Of a DNA stretch of 64,000 bases, positions 18,189 through 26,252 are shown piece after piece. The stretch comes from Janthinobacterium sp. (GTDB taxonomy: Bacteria > Pseudomonadota > Gammaproteobacteria > Burkholderiales > Chitinibacteraceae), in the NCBI GenBank assembly GCA_025360045.1, contig JANYCY010000052.1, positions 114,189 through 178,188 of the forward strand, read 5' to 3'. The notes beneath the pieces are model-generated. The model made no database searches. It worked only from the letters and a program-made list of their open reading frames with translations, and was not told the DNA's origin. The position numbers and the translations under genes are program-made. Each line of letters begins with the position of its first letter. Within the stretch, counting starts at the first letter, position 1.

Positions 18189-20480
18189 ATGAAAACCACC
18201 TCTAATTTAATCGAATTAACCAGCAAGCATTGGCAGCTTTATGTTTGGAATCGAGATATTCGCCAACCACAGGCACAATTAGCACAGACCTTAGCCACAC
18301 GCGGCTTGGCAATGCCACAGCAATTTATTCAGCTACACCCATTCAATGCCATAGAATGCGCCCCCCTGCATTGCATCCATCATCATGGTTTTAGCTTCCC
18401 TTTTCCTCTGTTCTTTGAAAATCGCAGCTATGAATTTGACTTCACTTTTAATGGCGAGATCGAGGATGCTGAAGTTTTTCACATTAATAAAGCGGTGCAA
18501 GATAACTTCCATTTCACAGGAAAGTCATTAAGGGGCAATATTAATTTTGGTAATGATATTGGCTGGTTTCACCTCAATTTACACTATCAAAGCCATGGCA
18601 AATGGCATGAGCAGGCGATTTCCTTTGAAGTTTGGCCAAGCAAAATGGATATGGCCGGTGATTTAAGCCAAATTCATCACGAGATTGATCAAACCTATCC
18701 ACTCTGGCGCTTTTCTTTTGCAAAAAAAACCGAACAAAGTCTCGCTCAATCTAATAAAGCGCATGAGCATTTTCCATTACTTTGGTTGGCACAATTTAGC
18801 AAGCTACGTACCGAATTAGCACAGCAACTGCGTTATATTATCCAAGCACCTCACCACCGTTTACTCGCTACACAGCGTGCGATTCCATTGGCACGTTTAC
18901 GTGGGCGATTATCGCCTCGCTTAGAAGAACAAGTAGCGCTTACCTTGCATATGCAGGAAACACAACGCCGTTTTAAAGTTAAATCACAACAGCTTTCGGT
19001 TAATACACCTGAAAATCGTTTTATTAAAATGGTATTGCAACGCTGCCAACGTGAACTCAATCAATTTGTGCAGGGCGCACACAAACTCAATAAAAGCTTG
19101 GAACAAGATCGTATTTCTGCGGCTTTTTTCACTGAAATCGGCCAATGGAAAGCGCCATTAAGCCAAGCACTTGCCCAACCCTTTTTTGCTGAGGTGGGCC
19201 ATTTTGATGGACAGGAAAGTGAATCTTTGGTTTTACATCAAAGAACAGGCTACTCTGGGGTTTATCGTGTTTGGCAACAATTAAAAATGTATTTAGATGT
19301 ATTTGGCCAAGATGCAGCTATTTCAGTTAAATCCATTGCTCAATTGTATGAGGTTTGGTGCTTATTGGAAGTAAGGCGGCAACTCATTGAACTGGGCTTT
19401 GTGGAAGTGGAATCAAGTAAAGCATCGCTGCAAATTAAAAACCTAGAGAAACAGCTTAAAGATCAGCAGGGTGCGGCTTTTTGCTTTAAACGTGACGATG
19501 GATTTTCGCTTAGATTGGCACATGAGCCCAGCTTTTCAAAACCTAAGGATAAGCCTGGTATTTATTCTTGGAATGCCAAACAAGAACCCGATATTTTGCT
19601 TGAGGTTTGTTTTCCTAAAGGCGAGAAAATTACTTTTCTTTTTGATGCAAAATATCGCATTGAGCATGATGGTAAAACACAGATTGACTTTGCCCCCGAA
19701 GATGCAATCAACCAAATGCACCGCTATCGCGATGCTTTAATTCATTTAAACCCTCATGCAGATATCGTGGAAAAAACCCGCCCAATTATTGGCGCTTATA
19801 TTTTATATCCAGGTTTTTTTGACCAAACTATTGATAACAATCCTTATAAAGACGCCATTGAGGCGGTTGGGATTGGTGCCTTTGCTGCTCTACCAGGACA
19901 AGAAAATCAATGGCTAAAAACATTTTTGCAGCAACATTTGCAGCGGGAAACCAGCTATCGTCTTCATGCCCCAGATGAGCATTTAGCCCAAGATTCGGTG
20001 CGTATTGCACCTAGCGGCATGCATTTAAGCCGTTATGCTGATTTAGCTTTATTAGCCCAACTCGGCCCAAAACGAAGCCAAAGCTATCAAGAGAAATTTG
20101 CATTAGGGCAAGCAGCGTATTATCACATGCCAGTTAAAACCACTCGCTCCCGCCAATTATCCACACGCGCCATGCAAGAAATTACTTATTGCGTAATCAC
20201 TGGGGGCAATCAATTTGAATATGCTTATCCAGTTAAATCACTAAAAAAGGTAAAACGTAGCACAATATGTCTTGAGCAATCAGGCAGCAATGCCATCCGC
20301 GATCGAGACGAAGACTATTGGTTATTTGAATTAGGAACCGCAGAAAGGCTACCCGCCGCCATTATTTGCCCAGCTTCTGCACATTTCCAATTAAAACTCA
20401 GCAGTGCCTTGGCCTTATTTACAGGGAAAAATTGGGAGCAATTACCAGAACGATATGCGTTTTTATATCCAAGCCAATGA
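18189..20480 (+). CDS. DUF2357 / PD-(D/E)XK nuclease protein (McrC-like effector)
   Basis: A 763-residue protein. The N-terminal ~330 residues match the DUF2357 region, which in McrC-type proteins contacts the McrB ring. Residues ~390-520 carry a PD-(D/E)XK nuclease core: PDILLEV (Asp ~466), then FLFDAKYRI (Asp-x-Lys ~484-486), preceded by a helix with EVWCLLEVRRQL. The C-terminal ~200 residues have no recognised motif. It would be the DNA-cleaving subunit activated by the upstream NTPase. Known McrC is about 350 residues, so this is a larger variant. The ATG has no obvious ribosome site. Function is inferred from domains and gene pairing. Confidence 0.75.
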   Translation: MKTTSNLIELTSKHWQLYVWNRDIRQPQAQLAQTLATRGLAMPQQFIQLHPFNAIECAPLHCIHHHGFSFPFPLFFENRSYEFDFTFNGEIEDAEVFHINKAVQDNFHFTGKSLRGNINFGNDIGWFHLNLHYQSHGKWHEQAISFEVWPSKMDMAGDLSQIHHEIDQTYPLWRFSFAKKTEQSLAQSNKAHEHFPLLWLAQFSKLRTELAQQLRYIIQAPHHRLLATQRAIPLARLRGRLSPRLEEQVALTLHMQETQRRFKVKSQQLSVNTPENRFIKMVLQRCQRELNQFVQGAHKLNKSLEQDRISAAFFTEIGQWKAPLSQALAQPFFAEVGHFDGQESESLVLHQRTGYSGVYRVWQQLKMYLDVFGQDAAISVKSIAQLYEVWCLLEVRRQLIELGFVEVESSKASLQIKNLEKQLKDQQGAAFCFKRDDGFSLRLAHEPSFSKPKDKPGIYSWNAKQEPDILLEVCFPKGEKITFLFDAKYRIEHDGKTQIDFAPEDAINQMHRYRDALIHLNPHADIVEKTRPIIGAYILYPGFFDQTIDNNPYKDAIEAVGIGAFAALPGQENQWLKTFLQQHLQRETSYRLHAPDEHLAQDSVRIAPSGMHLSRYADLALLAQLGPKRSQSYQEKFALGQAAYYHMPVKTTRSRQLSTRAMQEITYCVITGGNQFEYAYPVKSLKKVKRSTICLEQSGSNAIRDRDEDYWLFELGTAERLPAAIICPASAHFQLKLSSALALFTGKNWEQLPERYAFLYPSQ

Positions 20481-20618
20481 GCCTATTGGTGAGACAGTTC
20501 ATCATCAAACCTGATTCAGCACCCTCACCTTATCATCACACGGCACAAAACCCATGCCCCCACTCTCCAATCTCGCCAACTACTATCTGAAGACGACATC
20601 GCCGCCCTGCAATCAGTA

Positions 20619-21053
20619 ATGGAAAACGCCGCAACTTTTAGCCTACTCACAGAGGGGCATTTGCCTAGCCCGACGGCGGCGCAGGAAGCTATGTTGGCGA
20701 GGCCCCCTCATCTAGATGCGGACGACAAATGGATGCTGGGGTTTTTCCTTAATGGCAATCTGATTGGCTGTGCAGATATGTGCCGTGGTTATCCAGAGGC
20801 AGGCACGGCGTTTATTGGCTTACTGCTTTTTGCCGAGCCATTTCAGGGCCAAGGTTATGGCAAAACCGCGATGCAGCATTTACGCAGGCTTGCACTTACA
20901 TGGCATTGTCAGCGTATCAAAATATCGGTGATTGCCAACAATACAGCCGCCTTAGCATTTTGGCAGCAAGAAGGCTTTATTGAGCTGCTCAGAAAACCCG
21001 CAGCAGGCTTTCTGGATGATGCCATTGTGATGGAATGGCAGCATCGTTCCTAG
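20619..21053 (+). CDS. GNAT N-acetyltransferase, N-terminus probably lost to an indel
   Basis: GNAT fold: GNLIGCADMCRGYP, then the acetyl-CoA motif FQGQGYGKTAMQHLRRLA, then NNTAALAFWQQEGF. The ATG at 20619 starts inside the first helix. The same frame is open upstream and encodes a typical GNAT N-terminus (LLSEDDIAALQSV) without a standard start. An ATG at 20554 would enter this frame if the five-C run at 20557-20561 had six C's, giving MPPTLQSRQLLSEDD. So the gene is either frameshifted, mis-sequenced, or uses a rare start. Substrate unknown. Confidence 0.65.
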   Translation: MENAATFSLLTEGHLPSPTAAQEAMLARPPHLDADDKWMLGFFLNGNLIGCADMCRGYPEAGTAFIGLLLFAEPFQGQGYGKTAMQHLRRLALTWHCQRIKISVIANNTAALAFWQQEGFIELLRKPAAGFLDDAIVMEWQHRS

Positions 21054-21130
21054 CAAGTTTCACACCAAGCTTGCTTATGTCATAAACGTCCTTTAATCTC
21101 TTGGTACTTACAATTACAGCAAGATGGACC

Positions 21131-21991
21131 ATGAGCTTTGATGATTTTATTAAAACAGCGTGGGCAGATCATGGCGATCAGCCTTTAATCGTTGCAGAGC
21201 GGCTGAGTAGCTCGTGCCATCTTGTACAGACCGCCAGCCAAATCCCCGCTTTTGCCCGCTTAATTACCCATGTCTATGGCGAGCATTTGGCAGATTGGGA
21301 TGCGGGCATTGCCCTGCTGCAATCGCTTCCCTGTATAGATAAGGAGCTGATCGCACAAAGTGCGATCACGGTCAGCATCGCCACCTTGCGCTATGGCCGT
21401 GGCGATGTGGATGCGCTGGCTTCGCTGCTGCCTCTCGAGCAAATCACCGTATTGGCAGGCGCCAGCAGCCTGTTTGCAGCGCAGCAAAAAGGCACCTTCG
21501 CCATTGAAAGTTACGCCGAAGCGCTTGCGGCTTATGCACAATTAGAAATTCAGCCAGAGCAAGCGCCAGTTCATCGTGCGCTTGCCGTTGCTGGGAACAA
21601 TCTGGCTGGCACACTTGAAGAACAAAGCCTTCGCAGCGACGCCGAAACCGACGCTATGCTGCTGGCCGCCCAAAGCGCACTAAAATTCTGGAAGCTAGCG
21701 GGTACTTGGCTAGAAACTGAGCGCGCCGAATATCGCTTGTGCCGTAGTGCCTTGCAAGCTGGACTGCGGGATGAGGCGGTACAAGCGGCCGAGCGCTGCT
21801 TAGATATCTGTACGCAAAATAACGCCCCCGCCTTCGAGCTATTTTTCGCCCATGCCGTGCTGGCGATAGCTCAAAAAGACCAAGCCGGCGCCTTTGCAAA
21901 ACACCGCACGGCGGCCATTGCATGCTTGGCGCAAATTCCCGTGGATGAGCAACATTGCTGTGAGGCGGAGTTGAAAGAGTTGAATCAGTGA
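21131..21991 (+). CDS. Hypothetical helical (TPR-like) protein
   Basis: A 286-residue protein starting at ATG 21131; a TTG 30 bases upstream is also open. It is almost entirely alpha-helical and Ala/Leu-rich with repeated helix pairs, suggesting TPR- or armadillo-like stacking. No signal peptide, membrane segment or catalytic motif. It is followed by a repeat-filled gap and preceded by the GNAT gene on the same strand. I do not recognise a family, and a role cannot be assigned. Confidence 0.6.
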   Translation: MSFDDFIKTAWADHGDQPLIVAERLSSSCHLVQTASQIPAFARLITHVYGEHLADWDAGIALLQSLPCIDKELIAQSAITVSIATLRYGRGDVDALASLLPLEQITVLAGASSLFAAQQKGTFAIESYAEALAAYAQLEIQPEQAPVHRALAVAGNNLAGTLEEQSLRSDAETDAMLLAAQSALKFWKLAGTWLETERAEYRLCRSALQAGLRDEAVQAAERCLDICTQNNAPAFELFFAHAVLAIAQKDQAGAFAKHRTAAIACLAQIPVDEQHCCEAELKELNQ

Positions 21992-22072
21992 AGCATTAGG
22001 GTGGGTCACACTAATGCCCGTTATGCACAGCACTAAAGCCAATAATATGCATTACATCTTTTGTAGGGCGGG

Positions 22073-22225
22073 TGAAACCCGCGAGCCATGCTGAAAAATA
22101 CGCGGGTTGCACCCGCCCTACGATGATTCAATGCTTGTCATCGTAGGGCAAGGCCATGACATTTGGTTACGCCAATAGGGTCGGGATGAAAGACGACTAA
22201 AAACGGCGGGTTGCACCCGCCCTAC
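22073..22225. repeat. Two tandem R2 palindromes
   Basis: The first (22073-22121) has arms GTAGGGCGGGTGAAACCCGCG and CGCGGGTTGCACCCGCCCTAC around GCCATGCTGAAAAATA-type DNA. The second (22143-22225) is looser, starting GTAGGGC and ending GGCGGGTTGCACCCGCCCTAC. They occupy the 380-base gap between the helical protein and the phosphoesterase. No gene is seen there. Confidence 0.8.
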
Positions 22226-22371
22226 AGTAATTCAAAACGTGCAGGCGCTACGGTGGATACGCGGTCCAAATATAGCAGCGCCTGTATTACGCACATTGAC
22301 GGGCCAAAGGCCCCCTAAAGATAAACATAATCAGGCAACTTTCTAAATCCACCTCAAACACAGGACACCCC

Positions 22372-23100
22372 ATGCGCCTCGCCCTTGTTTCAGATATTCA
22401 CGGCAATTTGCCCGCCTTAGAAGCCGTGGTTAAAGATATGGCCCGCCGAGGCGTGGATGCGGTGATCAATTTGGGCGATAGCCTTTCTGGCCCCTTAATG
22501 CCGCTTGAAACGGCGCAGTTTTTAATGGCGCAAGACTGGGTGCATCTGGCGGGCAATCATGAGCGCCAGCTTTTGGCGGCAAATAAAATGAATGCGTCAG
22601 ATGCGTTTGCGCATAGCCAGCTTGGGACGAAAGAATGGGCTTGGCTGGCAACATTGCAAAGCTGCGTATCGCTTAATTCCGATGTATTACTCTGCCACGG
22701 CACGCCGCGCAGCGATGTTGAGTACTTTATGGAAACGCTAGAGCCCACGCAGCTACGTGTGGCAACGCAAGCTGAAATCCAGCAACGCCTTGGCGATATA
22801 CGGGCGGGCATAGTCGCCTGTGGTCATACCCACCTCCCGAGGATGATGCGTAGCAGCTTAGGCCAGCTGATTATCAACCCCGGCAGCGTGGGCCTGCCCG
22901 CTTACGACGATATTCACCCCTATCCGCATAAGGTAGAAAACGGCAGCCCCGACGCCCGTTACGCCATTGTGGAACAAAGCAAAGGCAACTGGTCTGGCTC
23001 ACTTATTGCCATTCCTTACAAACACAAGGCGATGGCCAAGTTGGCGCAAGCAAGGCAGCGGCCAGAATGGGCCAAGGCTTTATTAACTGGATATATTTAA
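22372..23100 (+). CDS. Calcineurin-like metallophosphoesterase (YfcE/MJ0936-like)
   Basis: A 242-residue cytoplasmic phosphoesterase with the full metal-binding set: SDIHGNLPALEAV (residues 6-18), NLGDSLSGP, AGNHERQL and CGHTHLPR. Such enzymes hydrolyse phosphodiesters with two Mn or Fe ions; the biological substrate is unknown. The next gene's ATG lies 17 bases after its stop, so the two are probably co-transcribed. Confidence 0.85.
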   Translation: MRLALVSDIHGNLPALEAVVKDMARRGVDAVINLGDSLSGPLMPLETAQFLMAQDWVHLAGNHERQLLAANKMNASDAFAHSQLGTKEWAWLATLQSCVSLNSDVLLCHGTPRSDVEYFMETLEPTQLRVATQAEIQQRLGDIRAGIVACGHTHLPRMMRSSLGQLIINPGSVGLPAYDDIHPYPHKVENGSPDARYAIVEQSKGNWSGSLIAIPYKHKAMAKLAQARQRPEWAKALLTGYI

Positions 23101-23117
23101 TTACTCAGGCAACATCC

Positions 23118-23729
23118 ATGACTACACACATTACATCGAGCCTGCCCGAAGCACAGATAGCCCTTTCAGATCCCTTATCCAACGATCAGGTACTGAGTGC
23201 GATTGATCAGGCGGGCATCCTCATTCGCCCAGCTCAAGCCGCCGATGCACTTGCCATCAGCCAAATCCGCGTGGCCGCATGGCAAGCGGCTTATACGCCG
23301 TTTATGCCCGAGGATTTCTTAAAAGCGCTTGACCCAACGGCCCATATTGAATCGCTACAAGCCAAGCTAGCGGCACCATCGCGGAATTATTATCTGGCGA
23401 TAGCCGATCAGCAGAAGCAATCTTTAGGCTTTTATGCACTGGGCACGCCACGCTTTGCAAGCAAGGAGCATACCGTCGAGCTATGGGCGCTTAACGTTGC
23501 ACCAAGAGCATGGCGCAGTGGGCTTGGGTTTGAATTGATGCAAGACGCCATCACCAAGGCGACGCACTTTGCTTACCAGCGCATTTTGCTGTGGTGCATC
23601 AGCGAAAACCACGCGGCACGGGGGCTTTATGAGCGCTGCGGTTTTAAAAATACGGGCGAAATACGCAGCACCTCTACGCTAACGGGGCAGCCATTGCATG
23701 AGGTTTGCTATGAATTACAGCTAAATTAA
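23118..23729 (+). CDS. GNAT N-acetyltransferase
   Basis: A 203-residue GNAT. The acetyltransferase fold begins at ~38 (ILIRPAQAADALAISQIRVAAW) and includes VELWALNVAPRAWRSGLGF with the acetyl-CoA loop, and ENHAARGLYERCGFKNTGE. Start chosen at ATG 23118, because the open ATG at 23067 lies inside the phosphoesterase gene and adds unlikely residues. An N-terminal ~35-residue extension precedes the fold. Substrate unknown. Confidence 0.8.
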   Translation: MTTHITSSLPEAQIALSDPLSNDQVLSAIDQAGILIRPAQAADALAISQIRVAAWQAAYTPFMPEDFLKALDPTAHIESLQAKLAAPSRNYYLAIADQQKQSLGFYALGTPRFASKEHTVELWALNVAPRAWRSGLGFELMQDAITKATHFAYQRILLWCISENHAARGLYERCGFKNTGEIRSTSTLTGQPLHEVCYELQLN

Positions 23730-23780
23730 TTAAATACATTGACCTGATTATGTCTCTTGCTCAATTTTATTAAAAATATC

Positions 23781-23931
23781 GTAGGGCGGGTGAAACCCAA
23801 TCTTATCAACTTAAGCTTATGTCTTAAAATGAATCGGCATTTCGTAGGGTGTACAACGACTGCGTCGTTGTACACCCTATAAACACCGACTTACCTAATG
23901 AATTAGGCTTAAGTTGATAGGATTGCCCGCG
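23781..23931. repeat. Composite repeat: R2 half, long R1 with inner perfect hairpin
   Basis: Begins with GTAGGGCGGGTGAAACCC, then ATCTTATCAACTTAAGC, an inner perfect hairpin TAGGGTGTACAACGAC/GTCGTTGTACACCCTA (23845-23880), and ends GCTTAAGTTGATAGGATT. Three inverted repeats are nested inside each other. The right R2 arm is missing. It lies between the convergent GNAT and GFA-like genes. Confidence 0.8.
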
Positions 23932-23955
23932 CCTTGCTTATCAAAAAATAAATCA

Positions 23956-24321
23956 CTAAGGCAATAAAACCTGAGAAGCCCCATCGCCCACGCCAATTTC
24001 ACCCAAATTAAATGGATTTACTCCGGCAATACAGGCCACATTAAAACCAAATTGCGATGGATTACTACGCCGTTGATGATGCGTATAAATACCACACACT
24101 TTACAGAAATAATGTTTAGCCGTTTTTGTATTCCATTGATAAAGAGTGAGCATATCCTCCCCCTGAATAAGGCGTAATCCATCAACCGATACGCTGGCAA
24201 TAATCGAGCCCTTGCGGCTGCATAGCGAGCAATTACAACGACGTAAATTCTCTAAACCCTGCGCTAAATCCACCTCAAAAACGACAGCACCACAATGACA
24301 ACTTCCTTGCTTGGTTTCCAT
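23956..24321 (-). CDS. GFA-fold (Mss4-like) zinc protein
   Basis: A 121-residue GFA-domain protein (glutathione-dependent formaldehyde-activating enzyme-like). Zinc-binding cysteines are visible: GSCHCGAV (Cys 8, 10), RRCNCSLCSRKG (three Cys near 29-34), and FCKVCGIYTHH (two Cys near 73-76). Family members bind one or two zincs; most are of unknown function and few activate formaldehyde. No neighbouring formaldehyde gene supports that role here. Single gene on the minus strand. Confidence 0.8.
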   Translation of the reverse strand: METKQGSCHCGAVVFEVDLAQGLENLRRCNCSLCSRKGSIIASVSVDGLRLIQGEDMLTLYQWNTKTAKHYFCKVCGIYTHHQRRSNPSQFGFNVACIAGVNPFNLGEIGVGDGASQVLLP

Positions 24322-24714
24322 TAAGCTCTCCCTATTTAATCTATTTAAAGCTAAAACATCTTATTTATAACGAAAAAATGCCTGTCTAAAAAGACAGTGA
24401 TTTTTCAAACAAGGCCGCGATTACTGATTAGCCCAAACCACCCGCTTCATCCGTGCACGCACCAGTCATTGATAGCCATTCTCCGTGTCATTATATTTCC
24501 CTTAAATGCTGAATTATATTAATTACCTATTTTCCATCAAGATACATTCTTCATTTATTGATATCTACCTATATTTGTATAAAGCTTGTACCAAGCTAGC
24601 GAGCGCCATTTTGTAGCTAATCAAACATTTATTCGCCCATATTGTGCTTACACAAGCACGCCTCGCCTGCTAGACTTGCTGCCATTCTTGCAGCGTGCAA
24701 TATAGGAAAAAGTG
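24322..24714. other. Divergent intergenic region GFA-like / trpS
   Basis: An AT-rich 393-base spacer that must hold promoters for both genes. A short hairpin CTGTCT/AGACAG (24382-24397) followed by TGATTTTT looks terminator-like on the + strand, but no + gene lies just upstream. No leader peptide rich in Trp was found before trpS. Confidence 0.4.
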
Positions 24715-26013
24715 ATGAGTTTGCGTGTTCTTACCGGCATTACCACCTCGGGTACGCCCCACTTGGGCAACTATGTAGGGGCCATCCGCCCAGCGATTGT
24801 TGCTAGCCAAAGCCCTGATAGTGATTGTTTCTTTTTTATGGCCGATTATCATGCGCTGATTAAGTGCGATGATCCGGCCCGAATCGAGCGCTCGCGCTTA
24901 GAAATTGCCGCCACTTGGCTAGCTGCTGGCCTAGACCCTGAACGCGTGACTTTTTATCGCCAAAGCGATGTACCTGAAGTCACCGAGCTGAATTGGCTGC
25001 TGACCTGCGTCACCGCCAAGGGCCAGATGAACCGCGCCCATGCTTACAAAGCCAGCACCGATGTGAATGAGGCCGCCGGTGAAGATGCCGACGCAGGCAT
25101 TACCATGGGCTTGTTTTGCTACCCTATTTTAATGGCCGCCGATATTCTGCTGTTTAACCCGCACAAAGTACCGGTGGGCCGCGATCAAATTCAGCATATT
25201 GAAATGACGCGCGATGTAGCCGCCCGCTTTAACCATTTATTTGGCCAAGGCAGCGATTTATTTGTATTGCCAGAAGCACATATCGAAGAGCACGTTGCCA
25301 CCCTACCTGGCCTTGATGGCCGCAAGATGAGCAAAAGCTACGACAATACCATTCCGCTATTTGAAGGCGGCCACAAGGCGATGAAAGAAGCGATCGCTAA
25401 AATTGTGACCAATAGCCTCTTGCCTGGGGACGCCAAAGATCCAGACAACTCGCACCTTGTGACGATTTTTGAGGCCTTTGCCTCAAAAGAGCAAACCCAG
25501 CAATTTAAAGACGAGCTGCGGGCGGGACTCGGCTGGGGTGATGCAAAAAAACGCCTGCTGGATTTAATCGAGCGCGATATTGCCCCGATGCGTGAGCGCT
25601 ACCAAGCGCTGATGGCGCATCCAGAAGAAATTGAAGTGCTGCTGCAAGCCGGTGCGGTCAAAGCCCGTGCCACCGCCGCGCCTTTGCTAAAGAAAGTCCG
25701 TGAATCGCTGGGTCTGCGTACCATGCAGGCGGTTGCCGCGCCCATTGCAAAAGCCGAGAAAAAAGCTGCGCTACCGCTGTTTAAACAGTTTCGCTTAGAA
25801 GACGGCTTGTTTTACTTTAATTTCAGCACCGCCGATGGCCGCCTGCTACTGCAAAGCACAGGCTTTGCCCAAGGCAAGGAAGCAGGACAATGGATCGCCA
25901 AGCTTAAAAAAGAAGGTGTAGCCGCAATTGAGGGCAATACGCCAGTAAGCTTAAGTGAAGGCGTTGCAGCGACAGATGTCAGCGCAGCTTTGGCGGCATT
26001 GTTGGCGGAATAA
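24715..26013 (+). CDS. trpS: Tryptophanyl-tRNA synthetase with C-terminal extension
   Basis: A class I synthetase of 432 residues charging tRNA-Trp. The HIGH-equivalent is GTPHLGN (~11-17) and the KMSKS loop is [10 protein letters not shown] (~203-212). The catalytic part ends near 345. An extra ~80 residues follow ([20 protein letters not shown] then [20 protein letters not shown]), resembling a YegP/DUF1508-type module. Most bacterial TrpS proteins are 330-350 residues, so this is the longer betaproteobacterial form. ATG at 24715 is chosen over GTG 24712; AGGA precedes both. Confidence 0.95.
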   Translation: MSLRVLTGITTSGTPHLGNYVGAIRPAIVASQSPDSDCFFFMADYHALIKCDDPARIERSRLEIAATWLAAGLDPERVTFYRQSDVPEVTELNWLLTCVTAKGQMNRAHAYKASTDVNEAAGEDADAGITMGLFCYPILMAADILLFNPHKVPVGRDQIQHIEMTRDVAARFNHLFGQGSDLFVLPEAHIEEHVATLPGLDGRKMSKSYDNTIPLFEGGHKAMKEAIAKIVTNSLLPGDAKDPDNSHLVTIFEAFASKEQTQQFKDELRAGLGWGDAKKRLLDLIERDIAPMRERYQALMAHPEEIEVLLQAGAVKARATAAPLLKKVRESLGLRTMQAVAAPIAKAEKKAALPLFKQFRLEDGLFYFNFSTADGRLLLQSTGFAQGKEAGQWIAKLKKEGVAAIEGNTPVSLSEGVAATDVSAALAALLAE

Positions 26014-26062
26014 AGCCTCCGAACCTTGCATTATTTGTATTGCGGGTAAAGCCTAGCAATTT

Positions 26063-26123
26063 CGTAGGTTAGCTGGTTTATTCGCCCATTTTGGGCGGAT
26101 AAACCAGCGCAACCCAACCTACG
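26063..26123. repeat. Long palindrome (CGTAGGTT type)
   Basis: An imperfect 61-base hairpin, CGTAGGTTAGCTGGTTTAT against ATAAACCAGC then AACCTACG, with inner CGCCCA/GGGCG. It is followed by an R1/R2 right end (CTTAAGTTGTTAGGGTTGGG, to 26165). No gene. It probably belongs to the same extragenic palindrome population as R2. Confidence 0.65.
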
Positions 26124-26172
26124 AATTCTGCTTAAGTTGTTAGGGTTGGGTTTCACCCGTCCTACCCGACAC

Positions 26173-26207
26173 AAGAAAAGCCACTCAATCCATGAGTGGC
26201 TTTTCTT
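26173..26207. terminator. Bidirectional terminator between trpS and the DUF5666 lipoprotein gene
   Basis: Perfect 14-base arms AAGAAAAGCCACTC and GAGTGGCTTTTCTT with a 7-base loop. A/T-rich ends on both sides suit intrinsic termination from both convergent genes. Confidence 0.8.
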
Positions 26208-26252
26208 ACTCTAAAACTCCGAGGCTTTACTTAGCCATCACTCGGCACGCCC

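Noticed and set aside
21992..22371. Repeated GGGCGGGTG units considered as a CRISPR array
   Set aside because: Spacing and unit length are irregular, the units are palindromes of an interspersed family, and no cas genes are present.
24382..24402. Hairpin CTGTCT/AGACAG followed by T's as a terminator or trp attenuator
   Set aside because: No gene ends just before it on the + strand and no Trp-rich leader peptide precedes trpS.
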